DNA from: Zhongshania antarctica
GTDB lineage: Bacteria > Pseudomonadota > Gammaproteobacteria > Pseudomonadales > Spongiibacteraceae
DNA: 64,000 bases
Direction of reading: 5' to 3'
Assembly (NCBI RefSeq): GCF_014202945.1
Contig: NZ_JACHHW010000001.1
Span: forward strand, 558,001-622,000
The position numbers and the translations under genes are program-made. A model generated the notes under the pieces. It was given only the letters and a program-made list of their open reading frames with translations. It was not told where the DNA came from and made no database searches. Positions 45,500 through 54,088 of this stretch are shown here, one piece after another (the stretch's first letter is position 1; each line of letters begins with the position of its first letter).

Positions 45500-47140
45500 A
45501 TGGCTAAAATTAACGTCGGCCTAATGCAAGAGGTTAGCTTAACAATACCAACATTGTTAGAGCATGCGGCCAAAAACCACGCGACGACAGAGATCGTTGC
45601 ACGATTGCAAGACACAAGTATTTTTCGTTATACCTACGAAGACTTAGCGAATCGGTCTCGCCAGGCCACGAATGCCTTACGACGGTTAGGCGTGGAGTAT
45701 GGGGATGTTGTAGGTACGCTGGCTTGGAATCATCACTGGCACATGGAATGTTTTTATTCAATACCAGGAATTGGGGCGGTATGTCATACAGTTAACCCCC
45801 GTTTATTCGAAGATCAAATTGTTTATATTATTAATCACGCCCAAGACAAGGTGCTAATGGTAGACCAGGACTTTGTTGCGCTGGCTGAAAATATTTCAGA
45901 TAAAATCCCTACTGTTCAGCAGTTTATAATACTGGGGAAAAAGGGCTGTGTAGAATCGCCTACTCGGCTTGGTGACGTACTTTATTATGACGATATAATC
46001 GCTGCCGAGTCTGATCAAATCGATTGGCCAAATATTGATGAGCGAACCGCCTCGGGCTTGTGTTACACCTCAGGGACCACCGGTAACCCTAAAGGGGTGC
46101 TGTACAGTCATCGCTCGACCGTTTTGCACTCAATGGCCATTGCTCAGCCTGACAATCTATCTCTCTCGGCACTTGACTGCGTAATGCCTGCGGCACCGCT
46201 GTACCACGCTCAAAGCTGGGGCCTACCATATGCCGCGTGTATGGTCGGAAGTAAGTTTGTACTACCCGGGCGCCATTTAGATGGCAAGCATTTACTTGAG
46301 CTTATTCGCAATGAAAAGGTTACTACCGGCTGTGGTGTGCCGACTATCTGGACATTAGTACTTGGGTACGCGGAAAGTAATCAGCTAGACCTTGCCTCAC
46401 TTAAGTCTTTATTGATTGGCGGTACCGCACTGCCAACGAATATTCGCAATCGTCTACGAGAAAAAGGCGTAAGTGCAGTACAAATATGGGGGATGACAGA
46501 GACTAGCCCGCTCGGAACGATTGGCAGGGCAACTCGCGAAGTCGCTGCCATGTCAGAACAAAGTCGAGATGCCCAGCTACTTAAACAAGGCAGACTGCCT
46601 TGGGGTGTTGAAATGAAGATAGTCTTAGATGACGGCAGCATAGCCCCACACGATGGTATATCTACTGGCGACATATGGGTAAAAGGCCCATGGATCGCCA
46701 AAGGCTATTTACATGGTGACGGTGGCGACCTGCTAGACAGTAATGGATTTTTCCCCACTGGGGATGTTGGTCATATCGACGAATATGGCTATATGAAGAT
46801 TACTGATCGCTCGAAAGATGTAATAAAATCTGGAGGCGAATGGATCAGCTCAATAGATATAGAAGATGTGGCTAGCAATCACCCCGCGGTCAACATGGCT
46901 GCCGTAGTCGCTAGCTACAGCGAAAAATGGGATGAGAGGCCGTTACTTTTTCTCACGCTGAAACAGGGTGCAACATTGGACAAAAAAGCAATGCTGGATC
47001 ACCTCGCAGGCAAAATGGCGAGCTGGTGGATTCCCGACGACGTGATCATCATCACTGAAATGCCAATGACCGCGACAGGTAAAATTCGGAAACTGAGTTT
47101 ACGTGAAGAGTATTGGAACTATTTTCATCCTTCCGCATAG
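45500..47140 (+). CDS. Fatty acid--CoA ligase (AMP-binding, medium/long chain)
   Basis: 546 residues of the acyl-adenylate-forming family. The phosphate-binding motif CYTSGTTGNPKGVLYSHRS lies at about 187-205, the A5 motif IWGMTETSPLG near 330-340, FFPTGDVGHIDEYGYMKITD near 415-434 and the C-terminal TATGKIRKLSLR lysine motif near 523-534. It would activate a fatty acid to its CoA thioester with ATP in the cytosol. AlkK-like medium-chain ligases have this length. It has no operon partner here, being flanked by remnants and a repeat-protein gene. With two glycolipid-hydrolase-like genes nearby, a fatty acid released from a lipid is a possible substrate; that is inference. Confidence 0.93.
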   Translation: MAKINVGLMQEVSLTIPTLLEHAAKNHATTEIVARLQDTSIFRYTYEDLANRSRQATNALRRLGVEYGDVVGTLAWNHHWHMECFYSIPGIGAVCHTVNPRLFEDQIVYIINHAQDKVLMVDQDFVALAENISDKIPTVQQFIILGKKGCVESPTRLGDVLYYDDIIAAESDQIDWPNIDERTASGLCYTSGTTGNPKGVLYSHRSTVLHSMAIAQPDNLSLSALDCVMPAAPLYHAQSWGLPYAACMVGSKFVLPGRHLDGKHLLELIRNEKVTTGCGVPTIWTLVLGYAESNQLDLASLKSLLIGGTALPTNIRNRLREKGVSAVQIWGMTETSPLGTIGRATREVAAMSEQSRDAQLLKQGRLPWGVEMKIVLDDGSIAPHDGISTGDIWVKGPWIAKGYLHGDGGDLLDSNGFFPTGDVGHIDEYGYMKITDRSKDVIKSGGEWISSIDIEDVASNHPAVNMAAVVASYSEKWDERPLLFLTLKQGATLDKKAMLDHLAGKMASWWIPDDVIIITEMPMTATGKIRKLSLREEYWNYFHPSA

Positions 47141-47566
47141 CGAAGCTTATCGTTATCGATGTGATGACATTTTCGCGAATCAAAAAAGTGACCAGCCTCA
47201 CTAGGCCACTACCTGCAGTAGCTCAGACTTGATCTGGCAGTTACCCGTGTTTTACCGGTGCCTGCCCGTTTAGATCTGAGCCAAACTCTTCTCAGCCCCA
47301 CTCGTTCCCACATGCTCACCAAGCTGTCTTACTAGGATTGCTTAACCGCGTTTTGTATTTAGATGAGAAAACAAAGCAAAATATCAAAGGAGTTTCTACG
47401 TGAATTAGCGGTCACTTCATCTCCAGCTCAGACAATTTTTGCGACCGCCGTCACACCTCGATATGCGTGTAACTCCGTACCATGGTACTCGCTTACAACA
47501 ATTTTAGTTAGCGGTGGCGCAATATGCATTGCATTCACTTTCAGAATATGGAATTTGGGGAACAGA
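47141..47566. other. Intergenic region before the repeat-protein gene
   Basis: 426 nt without a credible gene. GCTCAGA (47221-47227) and TCTGAGC (47275-47281) form a long-range inverted repeat. The reading frame of the next gene is open from 47363, but the first 68 codons look non-coding and precede a clear signal peptide. Confidence 0.5.
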
Positions 47567-48175
47567 ATGACTAATACCAAGAAAATGGTGACTGCAGTCG
47601 CTTTCGCTTCGATCTCATCCCTCAGCATGGCTGGCCCTTTAGCGCCGGTTATCGGTGTATTAACTCAAGTCGACAATCAGCTTGGCGCCTTGATCGGCGG
47701 CGCAGGCGGACTCCCCGGTTTGGATGCACTACCCCTCGACCCAATGGTGCTACTGACAACACTGCCGGCCTTGGACGGCAGCTTGATCGGCTTAGACGCG
47801 CTGCCAAGCGACCCTAGCGCATTACTTGGTGGAGGCTTACCAAGCCTAGACGTCCTGCGAATTGATCCCAGCACCCTGCTAAGCGGCGGCCTACCCAACG
47901 TAACTGATTATATGGCTTTATTGAATGTTGGCTTGCCAACCATACCAGGTTTAACCTTCTTACCAATTGATCCTGGCGCACTACTTGGCGGCAGCCTGCC
48001 AGGCTTAGATGCACTGCCACTTGACGTGGTATCAATACTTAGCGGCGGCCCGGTACCTGGCTTAAGTGTCCTTCCTATTGATGTATTTTCTGTGATTGGC
48101 GGTGACAGTTCACCTGGCCTAGATGCACTGCCAATTGATATTTTGGCTATTGCCTCTTTACAACCAAATTACTAG
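47567..48175 (+). CDS. Secreted protein with degenerate LPxLDxLPxDPxxLLxG repeats, function unknown
   Basis: 202 residues from the ATG at 47567, which has GGGGAAC upstream and starts a signal peptide (cleavage likely after SMA). The mature part is almost wholly made of about seven imperfect units of 18-24 residues around GLPGLDALPLDP and ALLGGG; Leu, Gly, Pro, Asp and Ala dominate, with no Cys and hardly any charged residues except Asp. No catalytic motif is visible, and it is not the RTX nonapeptide. The regular spacing suggests a solenoid or a surface polymer-like protein. I do not recognise the family. It stands alone, followed by a hairpin. Confidence 0.7.
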   Translation: MTNTKKMVTAVAFASISSLSMAGPLAPVIGVLTQVDNQLGALIGGAGGLPGLDALPLDPMVLLTTLPALDGSLIGLDALPSDPSALLGGGLPSLDVLRIDPSTLLSGGLPNVTDYMALLNVGLPTIPGLTFLPIDPGALLGGSLPGLDALPLDVVSILSGGPVPGLSVLPIDVFSVIGGDSSPGLDALPIDILAIASLQPNY

Positions 48176-48185
48176 AACGAAGTTA

Positions 48186-48221
48186 CCCATTAATGAGCAG
48201 CTATAGCCGTTCATTAATGGG
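48186..48221 (+). terminator. Perfect 11-bp inverted repeat after the repeat-protein gene
   Basis: CCCATTAATGA (48186-48196) pairs with TCATTAATGGG (48211-48221), 10 nt after the stop. No T-run follows, so it is a weak terminator candidate. Confidence 0.5.
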
Positions 48222-48539
48222 AATAAAAGAGGGCGCTGACTTACGTCGAAAAATTCTCAACCGTTATATCACTGAAATACATCAAATTGAGAATTGGTCG
48301 CCCCGCGTCTAATACAAAAACCAATTGAAACTTAACGAAAATCACTCTGAGTTCAAGACCGCACTGGGTACCGGCACCAAAAAATTCTACGTAAACTAAC
48401 TATAAACACCCTGTCTGAATATTGTCGCAGCGCTAAGAATTTCCTAGACGACCCGAGTAGTCTCAAGCAGATTGATAGAGATAGCTCATTTTTTAGCGGC
48501 CTACGGTCTCGCTTGGTTACTTAAACCCTGATCGGCGCT
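48222..48539. other. Intergenic region, possible coding debris
   Basis: No gene that I can support. ATTCTCAA (48253-48260) and TTGAGAAT (48287-48294) form a dyad. Short plus-strand open stretches (for example one encoding FKTALGTGTKKFYVN) may be debris of a lost gene. Confidence 0.4.
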
Positions 48540-48848
48540 TTAATACCCAGCTTCGGCGGGCAATTTTAACCAACGATCAAGCCATCCGACGCTGTAGTAT
48601 AAAATCGCAGGCGTGCCCCAGCCGCGTTCACAAACGCCGCTAACGGACTCTGGGCGCCCGCTAGCTAAAGGAAAGGTCGGAGGTAGCGAATAGTCAAAAT
48701 ACATCGAGCGTTGAAACGTTAGTGAATAAAACGGAATGTCCTGCTCTTGCCGCAAAAATATACCAATATTGTGAATTTCTGGATCTAGCGGAGAAGTGTA
48801 TGCCAACGGTGCAAAGCCATAAAAATCAAGGCCGAAACACGTACTCAA
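48540..48848 (-). pseudogene. C-terminal fragment of an unrecognised protein
   Basis: 102 codons of protein-like sequence, for example PEIHNIGIFLRQEQDIPFYS and VSGVCERGWGTPAILYYSVG, ending in a normal stop. The frame stays open upstream only to about 48890, has no ribosome site or signal, and stops where the pyk-downstream duplicated segment begins. This looks like the tail of a gene truncated by the rearrangement that copied that segment. The family is unknown to me, and a genuine small gene starting with TTG cannot be excluded. Confidence 0.45.
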
Positions 48849-48868
48849 CAGACGGAAAAAGCAACTCC

Positions 48869-49199
48869 CACTATTAATTAACGCTCAATGAGAGGCCTAA
48901 ATAGTCGTCATTTTGCGGCCTTCATAATTATACCAACTACATAAGCGTTATTTTCAGCAAAGTAGATAATCGCCAAATAGTGTTATTTTTGTGCTGACAT
49001 AACTCCATCGACCGAGAGAAATTACGGAAATTTTGAGAAAAAAAACGCGCCATAGGCGCGAAAAGTAATGCGGGACAACAGACCTGACAGACAGCAATGG
49101 ACCTCCCTAGCCCAAGCGGTCACCCACATTGACAATCTTAATGGTGTTAGTGCCACCATGAACGTTGTTGTAATCCCCTTTTGAGAGAATCACCCAATC
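48869..49199 (+). repeat. Duplicate of the pyk 3' end and downstream region, copy 2 (intact gene side)
   Basis: Pairs with 34352-34679. Includes the last 30 codons of pyk (minus strand) and about 235 nt beyond its stop. The non-coding part is as well preserved as the coding part. Confidence 0.9.
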
Positions 49200-50555
49200 C
49201 CTTTCTGCAACCAAGCCGCGACGCAGCAGTTCGGAAACCACACTCTCGTTTATTTTGTCTGCGGGCACATCGGCAACTTGGTAGCTTATTGGTATAACGT
49301 TGCGATACAAAGCCACGCGACTTTCGGTTTTCGCGTTCGGTGTAAACGCAAATACCGGTATATCGGAGAAAATACGGGTCATTAGCAGCGGTGTATTTCC
49401 GGTTTCCGTTAAGCTGATAATCACGGTCACGCCTTGCATATGGTTGGCAATATACATCGCCCCCATGGCAACGGACTCATCGGCCGCAACAAAGTTTTCA
49501 TGCAAGCGGTGCGACGACACCCGCGATTCAGGATGTTTTTCTGCGCCGAGGATAACCCGATCCATCGCCGCAACCGCCTCAACAGCGAAGCGCCCCGCTG
49601 CAGTCTCGCCGGAGAGCATCACCGCGTCGGTACCATCTAAAACAGCGTTAGCCACATCAAATACTTCGGCACGGGTCGGCAGCGGACTGTCGATCATACT
49701 CTCCATCATTTGCGTTGCGGTGATTACCACTTTCTGTAATGCGCGACTGCGCTTTATCAAATACTTCTGCACACCAATCAAGGCAGCGTCGCCAATTTCC
49801 ACCCCAAGGTCACCACGAGCAACCATCACCACATCTGAGGCGCGAATAATATCGTCTAGCAGATCGAGATCGGCCACGGCTTCAGCCCGCTCAATCTTGC
49901 TTACAATGCCGGCTTTGCCGCCAGCATTAATAAGTGCTTTGCGGGCGCGGTGCAAGTCGTCTGGACTGCGCACGAATGATACGGCGAGATAGTCCACGTC
50001 GATCTCGGCCGCGAGCAAAATATCGGCAAAATCCTTTTCAGTCAGCGCGCTGGCCGCTAGACCGCCACCTTCCAAATTAATGCCTTTGTTGTTCGAAAGA
50101 CTGCCACCCACGATGACCTGTGTAATAATTTTAGATCCTAATTTTCGCTCTACCTCCAGCACTATGCGACCGTCGTCCAACAGTAGCCTGTCACCAATTG
50201 CGACTTCATCAGGCAGGCTAGTGTAATCAAGACCTACGCCGTCAATGCTGCCACCGTCACTCGGCAGGCTCGCATCCAGAGTAAAAATTTGACCGTTTTC
50301 AAGTGTTACTGATCCTGCAGAAAAACGCGATATTCGGACTTTAGGGCCCTGCAAATCACCCAGCACAGCGACACTCCGACGATGCTGTTTTGCCAGCGCC
50401 CTAACCTCTTCGGCGCGACGACGATGGTCGGCTGGGCAGCCGTGAGAAAAATTAAGCCGAACCACATTGGCACCAGCAAGTATTAGCTTTTCTAGCACGC
50501 CTTCGCCGTCGGTAGCTGGGCCTAGGGTGGCAACAATCTTGGTGCGGCGAATCAT
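49107..50555 (-). CDS. pyk: Pyruvate kinase
   Basis: 482 residues. The N-terminus [13 protein letters not shown] and VVRLNFSHG, the catalytic-lysine signature [16 protein letters not shown] with [12 protein letters not shown], and ATQMMESMI cover the TIM barrel and lid; the C-terminal allosteric domain follows. It converts phosphoenolpyruvate and ADP to pyruvate and ATP in the cytosol. Its start overlaps the gap stop (ATGA at 50552-50555), so the two are translationally coupled and would share the HexR-type operators upstream of gap. A partial copy lies at 34.6-34.9 kb. Confidence 0.97.
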   Translation of the reverse strand: MIRRTKIVATLGPATDGEGVLEKLILAGANVVRLNFSHGCPADHRRRAEEVRALAKQHRRSVAVLGDLQGPKVRISRFSAGSVTLENGQIFTLDASLPSDGGSIDGVGLDYTSLPDEVAIGDRLLLDDGRIVLEVERKLGSKIITQVIVGGSLSNNKGINLEGGGLAASALTEKDFADILLAAEIDVDYLAVSFVRSPDDLHRARKALINAGGKAGIVSKIERAEAVADLDLLDDIIRASDVVMVARGDLGVEIGDAALIGVQKYLIKRSRALQKVVITATQMMESMIDSPLPTRAEVFDVANAVLDGTDAVMLSGETAAGRFAVEAVAAMDRVILGAEKHPESRVSSHRLHENFVAADESVAMGAMYIANHMQGVTVIISLTETGNTPLLMTRIFSDIPVFAFTPNAKTESRVALYRNVIPISYQVADVPADKINESVVSELLRRGLVAERDWVILSKGDYNNVHGGTNTIKIVNVGDRLG

Positions 50556-51601
50556 GCGGCGTGACTTCCTTTGCTGTTTACTGCAGGTTTTGCCGCAGCC
50601 ATCAACGCTAAGCAGTTATCCAGCATTCGATTTGAGAAACCCCACTCATTGTCGTACCACGCCATGACTTTCACCATTCGGCCATTTACCCGAGTCTGTA
50701 ATGAATCAAATATAGACGATGCTGGCTGGTGATTAAAATCAATCGACACTAACGGCGCATCGTTGTAAACCAAAATACCCGACATAGCGCCGTCGGCCGC
50801 CGCTCTAATCAGGCTATTAACTTCTTCTATTGAGGTGTCGCGGCTGGCCAGGAAATTGAAATCAACTAAGGAGACATTAATGGTTGGTACCCGCACCGCC
50901 ATGCCATCCAATTTACCCGCCAACTCGGGAAGCACCAAGCCAACAGCCTGAGCAGCGCCAGTCTTGGACGGAATCATCGACTGGCTCGCCGCACGCGCCC
51001 TATAAAGATCGGCGTGGTAAACATCATGTAAGTTTTGGTCATTGGTAAAGGCGTGAATCGTGGTCATGGAGCCCCGTTCAATACCAAGGCCGTCGTTAAG
51101 CACTTTGGCAACAGGTGCGAGGCAATTTGTTGTGCATGATGCGTTAGAAATCACCTCACTGCGCGCATTTAACACCTGGTCGTTTACGCCGTAGACAACG
51201 GTTGCATCCACGCCGCTGGCGGGCGCCGATACAATAACTTTGCGTGCCCCAGCACGGATATGTGCAGCGGATTTGTCCCGAGACGTAAACAAGCCGGTAC
51301 ATTCAAAAACCACATCAATGGCCAGATCGTCCCACGGCAATTTCGCGGGATCGCGCTCAGCAAAGGTAAGGATTCGATCACCGTTCACCATTAAGGCGCC
51401 CTCGGCCGTTTCGACCCTCCCATTGAAGCGCCCGTGCACAGAATCGTAGCGTGTCAGATGAGCATTTGTGGTGTTGTCGGCGAGATCGTTAATTGCCACT
51501 AGCTCTACAGAATCGCTATAGCCAGACTCATAGAGAGCACGAAGAATGTTTCTGCCTATACGGCCATAACCATTTATTGCAGCGCGGATCTTCATAGCCA
51601 A
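50552..51601 (-). CDS. gap: Type I glyceraldehyde-3-phosphate dehydrogenase
   Basis: 349 residues. NAD-binding start [19 protein letters not shown], active-site [12 protein letters not shown] with the catalytic Cys near 156, and [14 protein letters not shown] near the end are all canonical. It oxidises glyceraldehyde-3-phosphate to 1,3-bisphosphoglycerate with NAD+. The tail after the canonical end is about 15 residues longer than in E. coli GapA. Two HexR-like boxes precede the start at 51623 and 51674, and hexR is divergent, fitting the known HexR control of gap in gammaproteobacteria. Confidence 0.97.
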   Translation of the reverse strand: MAMKIRAAINGYGRIGRNILRALYESGYSDSVELVAINDLADNTTNAHLTRYDSVHGRFNGRVETAEGALMVNGDRILTFAERDPAKLPWDDLAIDVVFECTGLFTSRDKSAAHIRAGARKVIVSAPASGVDATVVYGVNDQVLNARSEVISNASCTTNCLAPVAKVLNDGLGIERGSMTTIHAFTNDQNLHDVYHADLYRARAASQSMIPSKTGAAQAVGLVLPELAGKLDGMAVRVPTINVSLVDFNFLASRDTSIEEVNSLIRAAADGAMSGILVYNDAPLVSIDFNHQPASSIFDSLQTRVNGRMVKVMAWYDNEWGFSNRMLDNCLALMAAAKPAVNSKGSHAA

Positions 51602-51622
51602 TACCTTTACCGAACGTGTTAA

Positions 51623-51637
51623 TGTTATTTAATTACA
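51623..51637. promoter_or_regulatory. HexR-like box 1 (gap/hexR)
   Basis: TGTTATTTAATTACA matches the known palindromic HexR consensus (TGTAATTAAATTACA type) with one half-site mismatch. It lies 22 nt before the gap start codon. Confidence 0.65.
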
Positions 51638-51673
51638 AGATAACACCTACAAAAGACAATTAAAACAATTTAA

Positions 51674-51688
51674 TGTAATGCAATTACA
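51674..51688. promoter_or_regulatory. HexR-like box 2 (gap/hexR)
   Basis: TGTAATGCAATTACA is a near-perfect palindrome of the HexR type, 51 nt from box 1 and 139 nt before the hexR start. It can serve both divergent genes. Confidence 0.75.
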
Positions 51689-51826
51689 CAAATTATAGTA
51701 TAGGCATCTCGAAGTCTTTGGATAAGATCACCAGCTTGTTGAAAACATTAGTGTTTCAGGTAATGCTGCGCTCCGTGGCATATTTATCTTCGCGGTCGAC
51801 CGCCGCCAAACACCGGAATTTAGATA

Positions 51827-52708
51827 ATGAACATTCTGCATTTAATCAAAGTTCAGCGTGATCAGCTCAGTAAAGCCGAGGCCAAGGTCGCAGATGAAAT
51901 TTTGGCGGCGCCCGAAGAGGCGATGAATATGGCAACCGCCGAGCTTGCTAGCCGTGCGGGAGTAAGTGACCCTATGGTGTCGCGCTTTTGCCGCAGCGTG
52001 AGCTGCAACAGCTTTCCAGAGCTTAAAGTGCAACTTGCTAAAGCCCTAGCCCACCGCGCCAGCTTTATCAGTGAAGCGGTGTCAAAAGGTGATACAGCCC
52101 ATACCGTTATCGAAAAACGCATTAACTCCAATCAAGCGGCACTTGAATATTTGCGTAGTCACCTCGACACTCAATCGATAGATGCCGCGGTTAAAGCCAT
52201 GAGCGGTGCGCGGCAAATTATTATTGCAGGCATGGGCGGAGCCGCCGCCATCGCCAAAGATGCGCAACATAAACTATTTCGTCTTGGGATTCCCACCGTG
52301 GCCTACGACGACCATCTAATGATGCGAATGGCTGCCGCTGGCGCTTCGTCAAAAGACTGTTTTTTAATATTCTCAGTAACCGGCCGCACCAACGCGATGA
52401 TTGAAATAGCCGAATTGGCGAAACAAAGCCAAGTGACCCTGATCACTATTACTAATCCCGATTCGCCATTAGCCAAACTGGCCGATATCACCATTACTTC
52501 CGGTGACGAGCTGGAAGACACTACCATTTACGTACCAATGACCACTCGAATTATTATCTTAACCATCATCGATATAATAGCAACGGCCTTAGCCCTCGCT
52601 CAGGGCCCCGCCGCCGAAGCCCAACTAACAAAAGTGAAACACAGCCTCGATACTACCAAGCGTAAGGCAAGCGCTGAGCGCAAAACCTCAAAAAACAGTA
52701 AGCCCTAA
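51827..52708 (+). CDS. hexR: RpiR/MurR family regulator HexR
   Basis: 293 residues: an N-terminal RpiR helix-turn-helix (ELASRAGVSDPMVSRFCRSV at about 40-59) and a C-terminal SIS sugar-phosphate-binding domain (IIIAGMGGAAAIAKDAQHKL, FSVTGRTNAMIEIAELAKQS). HexR proteins repress Entner-Doudoroff and gap genes and release DNA on binding KDPG. Its position between gap-pyk and the convergent eda end, plus the boxes upstream, makes the assignment firm. The stop is 5 nt from the eda stop. The basic C-terminal tail is lysine-rich. Confidence 0.95.
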   Translation: MNILHLIKVQRDQLSKAEAKVADEILAAPEEAMNMATAELASRAGVSDPMVSRFCRSVSCNSFPELKVQLAKALAHRASFISEAVSKGDTAHTVIEKRINSNQAALEYLRSHLDTQSIDAAVKAMSGARQIIIAGMGGAAAIAKDAQHKLFRLGIPTVAYDDHLMMRMAAAGASSKDCFLIFSVTGRTNAMIEIAELAKQSQVTLITITNPDSPLAKLADITITSGDELEDTTIYVPMTTRIIILTIIDIIATALALAQGPAAEAQLTKVKHSLDTTKRKASAERKTSKNSKP

Positions 52709-52713
52709 ATCCA

Positions 52714-53340
52714 TTACGCCGCCAGTCCCGCAGCCATGCGTGACAGGCGTTCTATTTCTGCCCAATCGCCCGCCGCTATCGCCGCTTTATCCAGCATCCA
52801 GGTACCGCCAACACAGGCAACATTGGCCAAGCTAAGATATTCCATCACGTTATCGGGATTTATGCCGCCCGTTGGACAAAAGCGCAATTGTGGCAATGGC
52901 CCTAATATCGACTTCAACATGGGCACCCCGCCCGCAGCCTCAGCCGGGAAAAATTTTAGGTGGCGCTGGCCCTGCTCGAGCAATAACATTGCCTCGCTCG
53001 GACTATTCACCCCTGGCAACAAGGGAATACCTTCGGCGCGAGCGGCTTCAAGCAGCGTCAATGTACAGCCCGGACTTACTAAAAATTCCGCACCTGCTTC
53101 CTTGGCATTGCGCACGTCTTCAGCGGTAACTACCGTACCGGCACCAACCACTGCATCAGGTAATGCCTTGCGAATAGCACTAATGGCCGCCAAACCAAAC
53201 TCTGTTCGCAAAGTAACCTCAAGTACTTTAAGGCCGCCGTTGTAAAGCGCAGTTGCCAGTGGCACTGCGTCTTCTGCACGATCAATAACAATAACCGGAA
53301 TGACTGGGCACAGATCCATAATTTCATCTAAGTTGCGCAT
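52714..53340 (-). CDS. eda: KDPG aldolase (2-dehydro-3-deoxy-phosphogluconate aldolase)
   Basis: 208 residues. The catalytic Glu lies in EVTLRTEFG (about 36-44), and the Schiff-base Lys in HLKFFPAEAAGG (about 131-142); CPTGGI follows. It splits 2-keto-3-deoxy-6-phosphogluconate into pyruvate and glyceraldehyde-3-phosphate, the last Entner-Doudoroff step. It lies 34 nt after pgl on the same strand and is the last gene of the edd-zwf-pgl-eda run. The convergent hexR stop is 5 nt away. Confidence 0.96.
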   Translation of the reverse strand: MRNLDEIMDLCPVIPVIVIDRAEDAVPLATALYNGGLKVLEVTLRTEFGLAAISAIRKALPDAVVGAGTVVTAEDVRNAKEAGAEFLVSPGCTLTLLEAARAEGIPLLPGVNSPSEAMLLLEQGQRHLKFFPAEAAGGVPMLKSILGPLPQLRFCPTGGINPDNVMEYLSLANVACVGGTWMLDKAAIAAGDWAEIERLSRMAAGLAA

Positions 53341-53374
53341 TTTTAATTTCCACTATTCAAAATAAAAAAGGTAT

Positions 53375-54088
53375 TTACGGGGCCCAATACACATCCACAT
53401 CCACATCCACATCGGTATTTAACACTGCGCTGACCGGTGTCGACATAAAGTCGCTGCTGGCCTTTGCTGCGCAATACACCGCATATTTTTCACTGCCAGT
53501 AATAAGCAAAATTCGCTGCCGAGCCGCCAACAAATAAGGCAACGTTAAGCTCATACGCTCAGTGTGGGCGCCAGTCACTTCACTCTGCTGCGCGTGTATT
53601 ACCGCGCAACGTGCATCGCCTGACGACATTGCATGAGCCAGCCCTGCGCCGTAGGGAAACAGCGATGCGGTGTGACCGTCACTGCCCATTCCTAACAGGC
53701 ACACATCAGCCTTAGGCGGTAGCGCAGCAAACCACGTTTCGCAGTCTTGCAACCCTGCTTCAGCTGAGTGAGCCGCCGTTTTCATACCAATAAACCTCGC
53801 TGCTGCAGCGCAGCTCTGCAACAAGGACCGGCGGATAAACGCCTCATTGCTCGCAGCGTGCTCTTGCGTCACCCAGCGCTCATCGACAAGCGCCACTACG
53901 ACCTTAGACCAATCGAGCTGACGCTCCGCAAGTGCTTCATAAACCGCTTGTGGACTACTTCCACCCGATACCAGAAAACTTGCTGAGCCTCGCTCGATAA
54001 TCGCCTCATTAAGCAGCTCACTAATGTGATGCACCACGGCTGTCACTAAGGATTGTCGCTCGTTAAAGCAATACTCGACCGCCGCCAT
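53375..54088 (-). CDS. pgl: 6-phosphogluconolactonase
   Basis: 237 residues of the DevB/Pgl type: VSGGSSPQAVYEAL near 41-54, VDERWVTQEHAASN near 68-81 and LLGMGSDGHTASLFP near 131-145. It hydrolyses 6-phosphogluconolactone to 6-phosphogluconate. Its start overlaps the last base of zwf. The C-terminus has a run of four Asp-Val pairs encoded by a 6-nt tandem repeat (53390-53413), outside the conserved fold. Confidence 0.95.
   Translation of the reverse strand: MAAVEYCFNERQSLVTAVVHHISELLNEAIIERGSASFLVSGGSSPQAVYEALAERQLDWSKVVVALVDERWVTQEHAASNEAFIRRSLLQSCAAAARFIGMKTAAHSAEAGLQDCETWFAALPPKADVCLLGMGSDGHTASLFPYGAGLAHAMSSGDARCAVIHAQQSEVTGAHTERMSLTLPYLLAARQRILLITGSEKYAVYCAAKASSDFMSTPVSAVLNTDVDVDVDVYWAP
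53390..53413 (-). repeat. Hexanucleotide tandem repeat in pgl tail
   Basis: Four exact copies of CACATC on the plus strand (GATGTG on the coding strand) encode (Asp-Val)4. Unit loss or gain keeps the reading frame. Confidence 0.9.

Noticed and set aside
45500-47140. Operon of the acyl-CoA ligase with the repeat protein
   Set aside because: The 426-nt gap with dyads and the different codon texture give no support for co-transcription.
47363-47566. N-terminal extension of the repeat protein
   Set aside because: The 68 extra residues are poorly protein-like and would place a clear signal peptide in the interior; ATG 47567 has a better ribosome site.
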